64,000 nucleotides of DNA. Source: Brachionus plicatilis (taxonomy: Eukaryota > Rotifera > Eurotatoria > Ploima > Brachionidae). This document shows positions 32,604 through 46,300 of the stretch, in pieces (the stretch's first letter is position 1; the number at the start of each line of letters is the position of its first letter). The notes beneath the pieces are model-generated. The model was not told the DNA's origin. It saw nothing but the letters and a program-made list of their open reading frames with translations, and did not search any database. Made by a program: the position numbers and the translations under genes. Location: NCBI GenBank assembly GCA_010279815.1, contig QEOQ01000508.1, forward strand, positions 4,699,939 to 4,763,938, in the 5' to 3' direction.

Positions 32604-35600
32604 ATGGATTTTAAACAAAATCAGGACGAGATCGATTGGTCCTCAATGCACAATCGGATTATACCTAAAGAAAAGTTAATTAGTCTGGAGCAATTTTACA
32701 ACTTGACTATTTTGGAAAAAAACAATAATAAAATTGAAACGTCACATGAAAATGAACAAAACTCCGCAGGTATTTTTACGCACTTGGTTTTTAATTTGGC
32801 TAAAATTAAAGTCGTTTTTACTTAAAAAAATTAAATATAATCGAAAGGGTTTTATTTTTTTAAATTATTTCATCAAACTTGGTTTACAATTGAATTATAT
32901 TTGATTTATTTGCTATTTTCAGACATTAAAATTCTTAAACCTCTTGTCAGAATCACAAATAACCAGTTTTGGATTATATTAAATATTCAAAATAGAATTT
33001 TTATCAAATTCAAATGTAAATGTTGTTGTCAAAATTAATTCAACAAGCTACAAGCATTTATCGCTTTCTCTAAGAATTAATTTAATCATTTAGCTTATTT
33101 CCATGTCAGAATTTCATCAAAATAATTTGAATTTTTAAGAAAATTTAATTTTACAAACAATTTTTTGTAAAACATAATTTATAAATTCACATTATTTGAA
33201 AAAAAATATATTTCTGCGCTAGTTATCTTATTTTTTAAGTTAAAATTATTTTTATTTTCCTATTTATTAATATTTGATGTTAGAAAAAAAAAGGAGAGCA
33301 AATAAAAAGGCTATCAAGCTTACTTTGACAGATTCTAATAAAATTAAACATTTTTAAAGCTATTTTAAATTAAATTCTTATTATAAAGAAAAAACACAAA
33401 AAGGCAAACTTTCAAGTAAAGAACAGAACAAAACTATAAAAAGCTTATATCTTTTTTTTCTATAATTGGGTTGTTAAAGTAATATCAAACCTTTACCATT
33501 AAAATTTTGTTTTTTATCGATTCAACTAAATTTTAGTTCTAAATTTCTTGTTAAATAGGCTTCTTTTAATATTTAAAAAAAATAATTTCCAATTGAAATT
33601 AAAGAAATAATGTGAATAAAATAAGTTATTTAAAATTTGTTATTATTTTGGTAAAATTTCTTAGTTACACATCTTTTATCAAATTTTAAAAGGAAAAACT
33701 TTTTCCTCAATTAAAAATTATTCCTAAATTTATTTTTTGTTTAAGGAATTCTTTTCCGGTTTTATTTACTCGTTTTAGTATGAATTTCAATTTTCAAAAA
33801 TATTTTTATTTAATTATTCAATATGATTTTATTTTATTTTAAATTTTTATTGGAGAACAAAGTATGAAAAACTTTCATTAATTTAATGAATTTTTTCATT
33901 AGTAACCAAAAATTTTGAAATTCTTTTTACAGAAAAAAAGACTTAAAATAAGAATTTTTATTTATTTATAAGCCATAGCCTTTAAGCTACAAATTAGGTA
34001 AATTAATTTAACAAGATGCAGCTATCAACTTTTAATAACAAGAAAAATCTTTGCAATTTTCATTAAGGTTAATAATTTACCATTCAAAATTGAAGAGTTC
34101 TTGCAGAATTTAAGAAATGCACAAAGTAATTTTTTGTTAAAGAAATTTTTGTCGGCTTTTTGTTCTTTTTAGCCGAATTTCAAAACTGCGCTATTTTTGA
34201 CAGAAGGTTTTAAATAAATTAAAAAATTTTTTAATTCTCTAATTTTAATTCTTTAAAAATTTAATTTTTTTACTCTCAAATTTATAAACTTAATTAAAAT
34301 AATTAAAAACATTTTTGATAAAATGAAAAATTTTTTTTAAAAAAAATAGATATCAAGCGACTTTCTATTTAGCTCTATTCAAACATTTTATCACTTTTAT
34401 AAAGTCAATAAAAATTTTGACAATTAAGTTTTTTTTTTAATTTTATTATTCAATGAATTATTGCTTGCTTGTTTGATTACATAACTCTTTGAACAGAGAT
34501 AATAGAGCAGATTTTAACCATTTAAAATAAAACTTAAAATTTTACCTTAAAAATGTTTTACGTTTTTAAAGGACACATTGGCTATACGGAAAAAAATACA
34601 AGCGATCCGGCCTTAAATATTAACCGAGAATTGTCCGATACTGGGACATCAAATCTACGAGTAGACCACTTTAAGTTTATTAAAAATTCCAAAGCCAAAG
34701 AGAGTAAATTGAAAAAAAATTTTAGTCAATATCAACCATCGGGTCAAGCTCGGCCAAATTTGGATATTAAAGCTACACAATCTTTTCGAAATAAAGATGA
34801 CCAAAAGCCTGTCCTTCAACTACAAAATCACAATTTAGTTTTTATGAATCCGCAGATTTCTCAACCGATGACAGATAGAAAACACAATCGATCTGCTTTA
34901 AAGAATAAATTATTCACTCTACAACCTGATTCGGTGCTAGACGAAGAATCCAAGCTGGTAAAAAATCCCAAATTGACCTATTTGAAGCGCTATGTGGCCA
35001 ATTTTAACAAAAATGGCACTTCTCAATTTCCTGACGGGTTTTGGGGGAACAACACTCAAGGTGAATTTAACAAAGTTCGTCCAAATCGGTCAACAACTCC
35101 TGGCTTGAACTCAAATCTGTCTGGCAACAATGACAGAACCCCAACAAACACATTTGGAAACTATATTCCTTACAATCCCAACCAAGCAAGCTACAATCCA
35201 AGTTACAAAGAGAGAGAGCTGTCCATAATTGATTTGCAGTTGCCCATCAAAAGCAACAACTGCTCATTTGCACAATCAAGTCAAAGCAGGACTAAAAAAT
35301 CTGAATTTAGTGCAAATGATGAAAATAATTTTTTAGCATCTAATAAAACCAAGAATCCAGCTTATAAAAACTCTCAATCAAATTCTTCTATTTTAATTGA
35401 AAATTTGGACTATTCGAATGTTATATCCAGAATTAATGCTTACCAAGACGCTGAGAACCAAACGGACCAGGCCGTAAACGGCAACATAATCCCCGAAATT
35501 GACGAGCTCATTAAATTCAAGTCTAAAGATAGATCAAATACATTTTTGGATAAATACTTGATGAATCGACAGAAAAAAAAGCTCAATCAATTGAGCAATT

Positions 35601-35791
35601 CCAGTAATAGATTGTACGAAACAAACTTTAGCTTGAGCAAATTGGCTCCGTTTAAATCGCAGGCTTTAATTACTGGCACAAATGTATCAACCAACATTTT
35701 CAACAGGACCACTAATAATGAAGTTATGGTCAATTCAAGCTTGAACAATTTGTCGTCAAATTCTTTGCTTATCAAAAGGCTAAAATTTTGA
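32604..35791 (+). CDS. Unrecognised Asn/Ser-rich protein, 2 exons, 461 aa
   Basis: Exon 1 is 32604-32769 (ATG in AAAATGG context; donor CCGCAG/GTATTT) and exon 2 is 34572-35791 (acceptor TTTAAAG, stop TGA). Phases match (G + GA gives Gly) and the join is 1386 nt. I do not recognise a domain. The sequence is polar, rich in Asn, Ser, Lys and Gln, and probably largely disordered, with scattered basic clusters (FLDKYLMNRQKKK near the C terminus, KAKESKLKKNF near the N terminus). No signal peptide or membrane segment. Codon composition is markedly more GC than flanking DNA, which supports real coding. The intron is 1.8 kb of AT-rich DNA without visible repeats. AATAAA lies at 35828-35833. Confidence 0.7.
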
Positions 35792-36320
35792 ATTATTGAT
35801 CATTTTTTTTGTCACTAGATTTATTAAAATAAAAATTTTCAAAAATGTTCTTGTTTTCTGAATCAAAAATTAATTTCATTATTTATATAATCATGTCACG
35901 TTGGAAATAGTCTCAATATAAAAAAATGAAAAAACATGCTTTATTTAAATTAAGCCATTCCATTGAGATTTTATGTTTTAATAAAAAAAATAAAAATCAT
36001 AATTTAAAGATCAATTTTTTGCATTTAAACAGTGCTCAAGTGATGTATCTACAACTGATTGATAGCATGCTTTTTCAGCACCGATTTTTTTGTCAACCAT
36101 CAATTTTTTAAATTTAAAAAATAATTTTTTAAATAATTTTTTTTCGACTAGGCCAAAATTTAATTCAATTCCGATTCTCTAACCCATTTTATTTTATTTT
36201 ATTTTTTATCTGTTTGTCTGTGCCGAAAATAAAATCAAAAAATTAAAATAGACAAATTAGATTAATTTAGTGGTTAAAACTGCTGCATAAAAAAATGCGG
36301 TACAATCAGTATTTTGCTCA
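35792..36320. other. 3' flank of the Asn/Ser-rich gene
   Basis: AT-rich. The 61-aa frame at 35926-36111 starts in low-complexity sequence and shows no family features. Nothing else seen. Confidence 0.35.
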
Positions 36321-36326
36321 CAAATG

Positions 36327-36480
36327 AGACTTTGAAGTAACTTCATTCACCCATTCGTAAAACAACGCTTTGAAGATATTTACACTCTTGGTCATAACAA
36401 TAGTATTTGGTAATTTATTCCATACCAACTCAATTCCATTTGTTAAAAACATATTTCTGCCTTCTATTTTGAAGTAAGTT
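36327..36480 (-). mobile_element. Non-LTR reverse transcriptase C-terminal fragment
   Basis: The minus strand reads KIEGRNMFLTNGIELVWNKL, then PNTIVMTKSVNIFKALFYEW and a stop near 36327. The R-N-x-F...VWNxLP...S-V-N-x-F-K pattern is the standard tail of CR1/Jockey-like reverse transcriptases. Upstream (to about 36580) the frame is broken. A 5'-truncated, decayed copy. Confidence 0.55.
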
Positions 36481-36999
36481 CACGACTCAATCCAAACACA
36501 TTACCCCTAACCAAAATTCATGTTTCATATCCATTGATTATCTTAGCAATAGAAGAATCGAGAAATTTATTAGATTTCTTTTGGTCATTAAAAATTAAAT
36601 ATAAGTAAACCAAACAGAAATTTTCCAATTTTTTTCCCTAATTTATTTTCAAAATTGTAATTTAAATTTAAATTTTTTAAAGAATGATTTTATCACCAAT
36701 AAAAAAAATAAGCATAAAGACCGAGAAGAAAAGTAGACTTGTCAAACATTTTTTATTCTTTTGCAGTTAATTTTTTTTTGAGTCAGCAATTTTGAAACAA
36801 TTTGAATTAATTCTGAGTTTTAATTTTTATTTAATAAGAAATCCGCAACTATGGCGATTTTGGGAGTTGAAGCCTCAATCGTGTACCTCCAGTACTCTTA
36901 TTAAAATTATTAATATTTTTACAATTGTACGATAGTGATACGAATAGTGTACGTAAAAATTGTCTAATAAACGTCATCTTGAAGTTAAGGATCAAAAAA

Positions 37000-37649
37000 A
37001 TCAGATCAAATAGTATTTTGTTTATAATTTTTGAATGGTATTTGATTAAGTCTCTCTGCAAAATGCTAACTTATGCAAAAAACATGCTAAATATTAGATA
37101 AAAATATTTAGAATATTTTACAAACAATTTATGAAATAAAAAAAAATATGGATTGAAACAGTCAGACAAACAGTATATTGCAGTAAAGATGACACAGTCA
37201 TAGATATAATAGAGACATTGGGGACGGAAGGAGACAAAAGAAGAATAAGGTTGAATCAATTACTAAATATAGAGAACTAATCAATAGTAAAAAAAAAAAA
37301 AATATTTTTGTTTATTTAATTTTTTATGTGCTTATTAGGGCATGTTGAAATATACGATCAAAAATATCAGATCAAATAGTATTTTGTTTATAATTTTTGA
37401 ATGGTATTTGATTAAGTCTCTCTGCAAAATGCTAACTTATGCAAAAAACATGGTAAATATTAGAAAAGGCTCAGCAAAAATTCTGCAATTAAATACTTTT
37501 TAATGACCTGCATTTTTCTGCAAAATTGCAGAGTTTTTTGCCGAGCCTTTTCTAATATTTACCATGTTTTTTGCATAAGTTAGCATTTTGCAGAGAGACT
37601 TAATCAAATACCATTCAAAAATTATAAACAAAATACTATTTGATCTGAT
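37000..37649. repeat. 87-bp repeat in three copies (two direct, one inverted)
   Basis: The block ATCAGATCAAATAGTATTTT.. through ..GCAAAAAACATG occurs at 37000-37086 (+), 37366-37452 (+) and 37563-37649 (inverted), essentially without differences. The second and third copies belong to the arms of the 37130-37886 palindrome. Confidence 0.8.
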
Positions 37650-37886
37650 ATTTTTGATCGTATATTTCAACATGCCCTAATAAGCACATAAAAAATTAAA
37701 TAAACAAAAATATTTTTTTTTTTTTTACTATTGATTAGTTCTCTATATTTAGTAATTGATTCAACCTTATTCTTCTTTTGTCTCCTTCCGTCCCCAATGT
37801 CTCTATTATATCTATGACTGTGTCATCTTTACTGCAATATACTGTTTGTCTGACTGTTTCAATCCATATTTTTTTTTTTATTTCAT
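37130..37886. repeat. Large near-perfect palindrome (arms about 375 bp)
   Basis: The left arm 37130-37505 and right arm 37510-37886 are reverse complements about an axis near 37507; only the central 60-80 nt show mismatches (GGCTCAGCAAAAATTCTGC versus GGCTCGGCAAAAAACTCTGC). Each arm contains the last 50 or so codons of a reverse transcriptase (..KDDTVIDIIETLGTEGDKRR..), its stop, an A-rich run, and about 180 nt of the same downstream sequence. The right arm continues into a longer coding remnant. Confidence 0.85.
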
Positions 37887-38300
37887 AAGTTGTCTGTCTA
37901 TTGATAATCATTTTTATCTCATATAGCAGGCTTTTGTTATCTTTGCTTAATTCAGGATCATGTGCCATTAGCTTATGTATTATTTCTTTTTTAAGTTCAA
38001 ATTCTATCAGTTTTAATAAGAATTTAACTTTTGTATTTACTATTAGTTCATTAATTTTATTTATATACAGTGCTATTAAAAAACTGAATTAATCTATTTT
38101 TTTTTTAAATCTAAAAATTTCTTTTATTTACTTTGATTTCAACGTTTGTATCTTTTTAATCTGAGTCTTATTTAGTAAAACATTGTCTAGTCCATATTAA
38201 AGTGTCGGTCTGATATATGTCTTTTAGAAACAACTTATAGAAACGCATTTTTACTCAATATAAAACCATTTCCAAAAGTGTCTAACATCCTATTTGCTTA
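37735..38300 (-). pseudogene. Non-LTR reverse transcriptase C-terminal remnant
   Basis: From about 38250 down, shifted frames read LFLK, TYIRPTLIW, NKTQIKKIQTLKSK, then an open stretch ALYINKINELIVNTKVKFLL, continuing IEFELKKEIIHKLMAHDPEL and onward to a TAA at 37735. The TYIRPTL and N-K-T-x-I-K-K-I-Q-T-L motifs are typical of the thumb region of animal non-LTR reverse transcriptases. Several frame changes show decay. The last part is duplicated in inverse orientation at 37136-37285. Confidence 0.6.
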
Positions 38301-38304
38301 ATTC

Positions 38305-38468
38305 TAGGGTTGGTCGACCGGTTTGGACAAACCGGTAGTTTAATAAAATATATTTATTGTTCAAAAAATGTTGGTTTATTTTGAAATTTTCTTTAAAGTA
38401 TGATTTTTATTGATCTCTAGAAGCTTTCAAAAAAAATGGTTCAGTTTCGAACCGGTCGACCATCCCTA
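38305..38468. mobile_element. hAT-type MITE, 164 bp, with 8-bp target-site duplication
   Basis: The termini TAGGGTTGGTCGACCGGTT (38305 on) and, on the other strand, TAGGGATGGTCGACCGGTT (from 38468) differ at one position. The element is flanked on both sides by CTTAATTC (38297-38304 and 38469-38476), an intact 8-bp duplication. No coding capacity. TAGGG..G termini and 8-bp duplications are diagnostic for hAT elements. A second ACCGGT lies inside each arm. Confidence 0.9.
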
Positions 38469-38476
38469 CTTAATTC

Positions 38477-39845
38477 ACCAACAAATTTGCTGATTAAGCA
38501 TTAAATACTAAAACACCAAAATCTTTTTTCCCCTTCACTAAATAAATGTATTCAGCTTTTCCTTGTTAATCATGCATATAATAACTTGCCATTTCGTTGT
38601 CTTTTTAAAACTTTTAAACATTTTTATATTTTGTGCTATTCAACTCAATTTCCCAAATAGACGACCAAAGCTCGATTTTAAAATACATTATTTTGTAATT
38701 TGAATTGATTTTTTTGGTATCCTTGACTAGACTATACAAAATGTCAACCAGTTTAGAAAATAAAGATAAAATAAAGAAGGTAGAAATTACACAATGATTC
38801 AAATCCCCCTATGCATTCATGCATCGGTTTTACAACCAGTGGAACAGAATGACTTAGACCTACCTTTACATATCTTTGACTCATTTCAGAAAATCGATGC
38901 GAGAACTTTAAAGTTAAAGCTTATTGGAGGCCTAATGATGCATCATGTTGGAAAGAGTTGCATATTTTAGTTTAAGGATACGATCTGGTGAGTTTTATGG
39001 AATCTTTTAAAGTTTATAGATGATAGTGAATTCTGACATGGGAAAATGTAGTAAATAAGAGATGTGATTACAGACTTAAAGATGGTTCTAGTGTGATATA
39101 GTTAAAATCACAGTTCTTGCTTTACAATATCATATTATTATTTATTTTTATTATAGTATTTATAAAATTAAAAATTAAAAAGTGATTTTTTCTAGCACCT
39201 AAATTAATCATATTTGGTTTAAGACTCAATAACATATTTCAAGCTTTGATTTAATTTTAAAAGAAAATTTTCTTCAATAGTTTAATAAAAATTAATTTAG
39301 ATGTTTATTATTATTGCATTGATAAAATTATGCCATTAAACCAACTAATATAGAGCTTAATTGGTAGATAATTTTTTTTGAAGGAAAATATTTTTAGCAT
39401 ACATATTTTGAAGAAAATAACATTTCTATTTTTAAATGAAAATTATTAACACCAAAATAAATGAATTTCTAAAACATGTCATATTTATTTTCATTGAATT
39501 CTTAAACATTCATTTGGGATAAACTAATGAAAAAAAAAATTCAATTTTCTAAAAATTTAACTAAATCTCCTTTGGTGTCTAAATTTTATTATCCATTAAT
39601 AAAATTGGCGAATTCGAATATTTAAATAAATAAATTACTTCTTTTCTTTGTTTTTTGTTCAAAATATTTTTTAAAATTTTTGAAAATTTCAATTTTAAAT
39701 TTTTTATTTTTTTTAAATTTCAAGGTTAATCAACAGGCTAGTGCCCTTATCTATTGAATAGACTGATTAACTCTTCATTTATTTCAATTAAAATAAATAA
39801 TTCATTAAAATAAAATATATAAAAATGTTTTATATAAAAAGATTA
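38477..39845. other. Intergenic AT-rich DNA
   Basis: No coding sequence recognised. The 62-aa reverse frame at 38614-38802 has no family features. A slightly less AT-rich part at 38800-39110 may be old element sequence. Confidence 0.35.
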
Positions 39846-40386
39846 TTAAAAAAAGAAAAATTTAATTAATTTAATTAATTGATTTGTAAAAGTTTTTGTT
39901 AACCAAATTAAAAGTATATTGAATAGTTTCTGTGTTGTTGATTTTGGAAAATATATTACTAGCGTTAGCGCATAGTCAAAGTATGGAAGAATGAATGTCT
40001 TAAAAAACTGCAGTTTTACAGAAGTTGAGAGATAGAATATATTTTTAATTGAAAAGATTTTTCTATTTATTTGAGTACAAATTGTTGATATAAGTTTAGC
40101 AAAATTTAAATTACAATCTAAGGTAACTTCCAATAATTTAAACTCGTCAACAACTTGAACAATTTGATTTAAAACGACAATGCTTTTTGGTAATATAAGT
40201 TTTTTGTTCGTCACAAACATAAAAAATACTTTATCCCAATTAATATCTAACTTATTAGCTGAACACCATATTGATAAAACCTGTAATTCCTCTGAAAATC
40301 TGGACAAAAGTTTGTCTACATTTGGAACGTTAAATATAAAGGAAACAAAAAAGGCCGAAAAAAATCCACCGGCCTTTGAGTGTTAA
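39846..40386 (-). mobile_element. Non-LTR reverse transcriptase fragment (palm/thumb region)
   Basis: The minus strand reads NVPNVDKLLSRFSEELQVLS, then IWCSANKLDINWDKVFFMFV, then VDEFKLLEVTLDCNLNFAKL and STSVKLQFFKTFILPYFDYA. W-x-x-x-N-K-L-x-I-N-x-x-K, F-x-L-L-G-V-x-x-D and K-x-x-x-I-L-P-Y-x-D-Y are standard motifs downstream of the catalytic YADD in Jockey/CR1-like enzymes. The YADD part itself is absent, so the copy is 5'-truncated. The frame is intact for about 150 codons and then ends in AT-rich sequence. Confidence 0.75.
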
Positions 40387-43300
40387 AATTTTTTTTTATG
40401 ATATTATGTAAAAGAATGAATTTAGTTATTTTAAAATTTTTTATTTTATAGAGATTTTCAATTCATATTTTAACAAGACTTATATTTTGTGGTAAATTTA
40501 AATATAATCGTGATTGATAAAATATTTAGATCAATTGTTATACTATAATTGTTTTATATTGTTTAATTTTTCATATAAAACGACTTCATATTGAAATTGC
40601 ATAAGAGTCAAAAAATAACTAACCATGTAAATAAAAACAAAATTTAATTATAGTAAAGGATACATATGGAGAAATCAGCTTTTTGCTAGCTTTATTAATC
40701 AATTCTAATATTTATGAGTCATCATCTTGTCAGAACAAAAGAAATATAATTAAAAGTAACTTCAATATTCATTTTATTTATTTCATAAACAGAATCTTTT
40801 AGGTAAAAAAATGTATTGAAAATCAATTTTCTTTTCTCTATCTTCTAAGCAAATTTAAGATGCATCATCAAACTGGTTCACATATAAATAATTAAAAATG
40901 ATGATTAATTTTCTCACTTATTAAATATAAATGCTAAAAGCTTTGTTGATAAAAGCTTCACAAAATTTTCTATAACAATTATGAAAAACATTATTTAAAA
41001 AGAAATTTTAAATAAAAAGTATTTTAGAAATTTCAGTATGAAATATTAAAAATATCAAAAAATTTAGCATTCATTAATTTTTATTAATTAAAAAAAATAA
41101 ACTCGAAAATATCAATTAAGAAATTTTATTAATTTTAAGACAAATGTTTGATGAAGAATTTTAAAGAAATTAGACTAAAAAAACATTATAGAAAATTTAT
41201 AAAAAAATTTTAACTTTAAATGTGAGCATAGAAATGTTTCGATGAAGCTAATACTTATGAATTTGTGTTTATGTCAAGTTTTTAGTTCGCCTAAAATGAT
41301 TAATTTGATATCATAATTGATTAATTTTAGAAAAGCAGAATAAATTTTTATTTTATAAATGATCACAATAATATTTTCGAAATTATATTTTTTATCAAAA
41401 TCCAACAAATTGTAATAGTCGGCATTGAAAGTCTTGAGAAATCAGGATGCATATTTAAATGCAGATGACCGCATAAAATTGTTATTTGTCATTAATTGTT
41501 TAGGTTGCCCTTTTTTGGAAAGGCAAATCATGAGTTTAAATCAACCTAAAATATATTTGTTTTATTTAAATTTAAAAAAAGGAGTCGAGGAATCAAATCA
41601 GAATTAAAATTTGGACATATTGAAAATTCCTATTTAACTTAGAAACATAAATTTAGTTAATATATACACCATAATTGAATTAAGCCCGAAAAATTGTTGC
41701 TTTACAAAAAGAAAAATAAGTAAATTGTTTTATTAAATTACTTCAAAATTTTTAAATATTTATTTGACAAAATTTTGCCTTGTTTGTTAAATTGGTAAAC
41801 TTTTTCAAGAATTGTTGGATACAAATTTAAGATTGAAGTCGTGAATTTCAAATACAGATTGAACAAAAATTCTCCATTTTTTGATTAATTAAAATTTAAG
41901 TTTATAAAAAAAATTAAAAAAAATCTACAACATGTGCAACATTCACCTTTTTTCCTAAAATAAAATTTTATTTTTTTTTTTATTTTAGTAAATCAAATCA
42001 ATAATCAATTGTTTTATTAGTTGTCTTTTTGACAATGAAAAAATTATTTTAGATAAAAAAGGTGAAACAAAGTATTTTGGATTTTATTTTTTTTAAATAT
42101 TTTTATTAGACTTAATTTTAGTTTATCAAAAAAGGAATTGTTTTTGTTCAATTTATATTTTAAATTCACAATACCTTAATGATTTAAGATATACGTTTTA
42201 TTCTAGTGGAATATAATTTTTCTTATAATTTATTTAAAGGAAAATGTTATTTAGCTTAAAATGATTTAAAATCGTGCTAAATATCAAAGCTTTGATTAAT
42301 TGCAATATTTAAAATTATTAGCTACGTTTAAAGAATAATAAAAAATTAATCAAAAAATCTATTCAATCATCACCGATTACAAAAAAAACAAGGGATTCAT
42401 TTATAAAATTCGACTTAAGGCTGATAAATTTAGCTTGCTTTAATTATATTTACATTTATTTTTGTCTGTACGAACATTTTAATAGCACTTAGTGATAATA
42501 ATGAATGATTTATTTAATTTGATATTAGCGATTTTTATAGATAAAATCATTTATTAATTCCTGTATTTCGGCATATTTAGACTGTACTAAATTTGATTAA
42601 TATTCTTCTGAATTCATAAACTTGCACTAAAAGGAAACATTTTATCAAATAGTACACATGAATGGATTGTCACAAAGCATATTATTAATAATTAAAATAT
42701 GTTCAATTTTCCATGAAAAAAAAGCAGAAAAATGTATTTGAATGCAAATTGAAAAAAGTTCAATACATTAAAAACATAAATTATAAATCTTTCTCTGTAG
42801 AATATATTAATCTGGACCTGAAAATTTTGACTATATTTAATTTAGCTTTAGTGCTAAGGTCAGTTTAGTTTTTATAAGTCGGAATTAAATTTCAGTAAAA
42901 AAAAGATTAAATTTCAAATGAAAGTCTCAGATTTTTTTGGCTATAAAATTACAGATAAGATAATTTATTGCTTAAACATACTCATATTTTAATTTTTCAG
43001 TATTTCGATATTTAGATATTTGTTCCATCAATAAATAACTATTTTATATATTATAATAACTAGCTTAGCTTTGGTCAGACGTGAGAAAATAAAGATTGAA
43101 TATTGCTAATAAAGTATTCAATATTGCATTGTGCTCATAAAATAAATCATTTATCTCGAAAGTCAATTTTTTTTGATATCTACTTATTAACTAATTATTA
43201 CGCATGGATCAATGTGAACAAAGCGGCCTTAATAATTAAAAAAAACAGTTTTAGAGCATCTGTATGATTTATTTTCTTGATTTGTCAATTAAATTATTTA

Positions 43301-46300
43301 TATCAAAATTTAAAAGCAAATTTTCCCTTAATACCTAAAAATCTATGATAATTCAGTAACATAGTTTGTTCCCTATATACTAGATTAATAAAAACCTGGA
43401 ACAATGTTGTGTGATGTATTTTTCATTTATAATTTCTTTTTAATAGTTTATTTGATAGCTCAAATCCGAATTCGTCTATATCAAAAATAATTACAAAAAG
43501 AGACCTTCTAGGTGTTTGATTTTCATAAGCAAAATTAACTAAAATTAAAAATTGTGTTTCTGAAAAATTGCTAAGATCTTAAATGAATATTTTTTTTTTT
43601 AATTATGAACAATTTTAATGATCATGTTAAAAATGTCAGCTCTATCATCATTAGTAATGATCTTTTTGAAGAACTTCTACTGGTAACCGATGTTTAAGGT
43701 AATGAACACAATTATTTTTTGACAATCTAAATTTTCCATGAAATGACTTTTGATATTCTTAATTTATAAAAAAGATGAAAAATTGAAAAGAAGGCCAAAA
43801 TTAGTTCTGTAAATTATTTAAGCCGATACATTTAATCAATCATCTAAATTAAGCTTACGCAGATACTAAAAAAATGGAATCTGAATAAAAATGATGGAAA
43901 ATATATTATGTTATAAAATTATTAATTTTAAGTAGTTAGGTTTTGGTGATTGAATCTTGAGTTTCAATTCATTTGTTTTAGAGAAGCAATTTTGGACTAG
44001 CAGAAAAAGTGTCAAATTTTGAATTTTGTACTTTTTCTAGTTGTGTTTTTTATTTCTAAAGTCACAATGGGAGCGAACAGCGTCAAAGAAAAATGTCATA
44101 AATTTTAGGTGATTGTGAATTTTTATGATTTAAAGACAAATATTCATAAAATACAGAGTTTTTACTGAAATAAAACAATAAATGATGCAAAACAATATTT
44201 TAATAAAAAAATTAATAAAATTTTTTTTTGCTTTGTTTTTTTTTTTTTAATTTATAAAGACTCTCGCGTTAATTCAATTATCTAACAAGTTTAAAATTAT
44301 ATCAGGAAGTTTGTGTTCAAAAATGTCAAAATATCAAATTAAATTATTTAAAGGCTAGTGAAACTTAGCATGAAAGCATCGAGTGTCTTTAATGGAATGA
44401 ATATGAATGTATCAAATTTTTTTCATGTAACTTAATATTTTAGTCTTTGAGTTAAGCCAATTTTGATGTTTTTAGAATTTAGAATTATTTTTAAAAAAAT
44501 ATTATCAAGATAAGAAGGTGTAAATGCAAAAAATGAAAAATGACAAGGAACATTTATCTAAATCTTATTAAAAAAATAATTTAAATAAAAGTCTAAGCTT
44601 TAATACCTTAATAATTTTGAGAAAATCGGTTTTTAAAAAATAATAATTGATTTAAATTTTATTTAGACTTTTTGACTTAATAAAATATTGATTCAATAGT
44701 TTATTGAATAACGATAAATCATCATATTTACATTTATTTTAAGGCTGCCTGAGCGCGTTAATTAAAAAATTTGTAATTTATTTAATGTTGAAATAAATAT
44801 TGCTTTTGTTTTTTTAAATCTCAACACATCTATTCACCATAAAATATTAATCAAAATTATTAGTATGATTTATAATAATTTAGATAAAGCTTGCGGCGCC
44901 AGTATAAAATGCCTTAACTGTTGTAGGGTATAAAAAACTTTTAAGCTTAAACAGCTTTTTAATAATTTAGAAATTTTAAAATTTGAATTAATCAAGCGTC
45001 TTTGTCAGGTTTTTAGTTAGAAATGACAATTTAATGCACCAAAGCCTAAACTTTTATTATCAAACCATTAGTCATAAAAATGATGCAAAATTTTATCAAA
45101 ATAGTCTAATTTAAAAAATTGCATGCATCTTAAAGACAAATTAATTAGATAAAATAGATTAGATAATAGTGGAAATTTTTCTAAAACACGTAAGCTTGCT
45201 TTTTAATTGAGAGCAAAAAAGCTTGAAATTTTTATAAAACACAAATGGAGTTATTTTGAGAATATAAATTAAACTAATCAAATTTTTAAAATCATTCATC
45301 AGATCCCTTATAATGGAAGTATTTAAATAAGTGGAAGAATACGTTTTTTCCTTTGTTTGTTGAATTTTAATCAATATTTATTTAGCCATCAAGCTTCATA
45401 ATGTGATACCTCAACCAATTGTTGATTGACACTTTCTTTTATATTTATTAAATCAATCTTTATACATTTAAACAATTTATTTTTTTAAATCTTGTTTATT
45501 AGCAAATAGAAAAATTCAAGTCAATAATCCTTATGGAAACATAATTACACGTTTACGCCGGAATTCGCAGAAGAATACCTCATTTATTAGATCATTCAAA
45601 ACTTAAACTTTTACAAAAGTGCATTATTGATCATTGGGTTGAATCATATTTTAAGCGATTTTAAAAAACCAAACAACTTTTGTAATTTTTTTTCTATAAA
45701 ATACAAATTTATTCTCTTAATTTTAAGTTTCTTAAAATATTCATACAATAAAATTTTAAAATTTAATATTTTAAAGTGTCTAGCAAAAATTAAATAACAA
45801 TTTTCCCATATTTTTAAAAGATTTTCGTTATTTTGTTAAATCAAAGAAAAATACACATAAAATACGATTGAAAAAAAAAATAATAATAAAAATTAATTTT
45901 GACTTTTGAATTATTAATATTTTTTTAATTATTAAATCGTTATTAATTTAATTTGCTTAGTCATTTGCAGCATATTATTTTCTATCATAGATTTGTTTTA
46001 TTCGATTTTTGACAACTATGTAAATTTAGATCTTAAAACTAGTTTCGTTCCAGAGATATTCATATTATGCTTATTTAAATAGCTTGAAAAAAAATTATTC
46101 TAAAACTCTGAAAGTGATTTAATTTTTGGTACTATTATTTCTGTTTTTTAATAGAAATAAATTGGTCTAAAAAGGAAAAATATTTATCTATTTCAAAAAA
46201 TGTTTTGTTTTTAGTAGGAAAAAAAGAACGCCTAATTTTTTTAATTAGAAGATTATAGTTATGTGACTGTAAATTAATTAAGTTTTAAATTTAAACATAT

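Noticed and set aside
36264..36310. tRNA-like A-box (TTAGTGGTTAAAACTGC)
   Set aside because: No matching B-box or cloverleaf could be drawn.
37071..37259. 62-aa reverse frame
   Set aside because: Antisense of the inverted copy of the reverse transcriptase tail.
45545..45663. 40-codon open stretch with VYAGIRRRIPHLLDHSKL
   Set aside because: Isolated, no start, no partner exon, no family; mentioned only as a hint.
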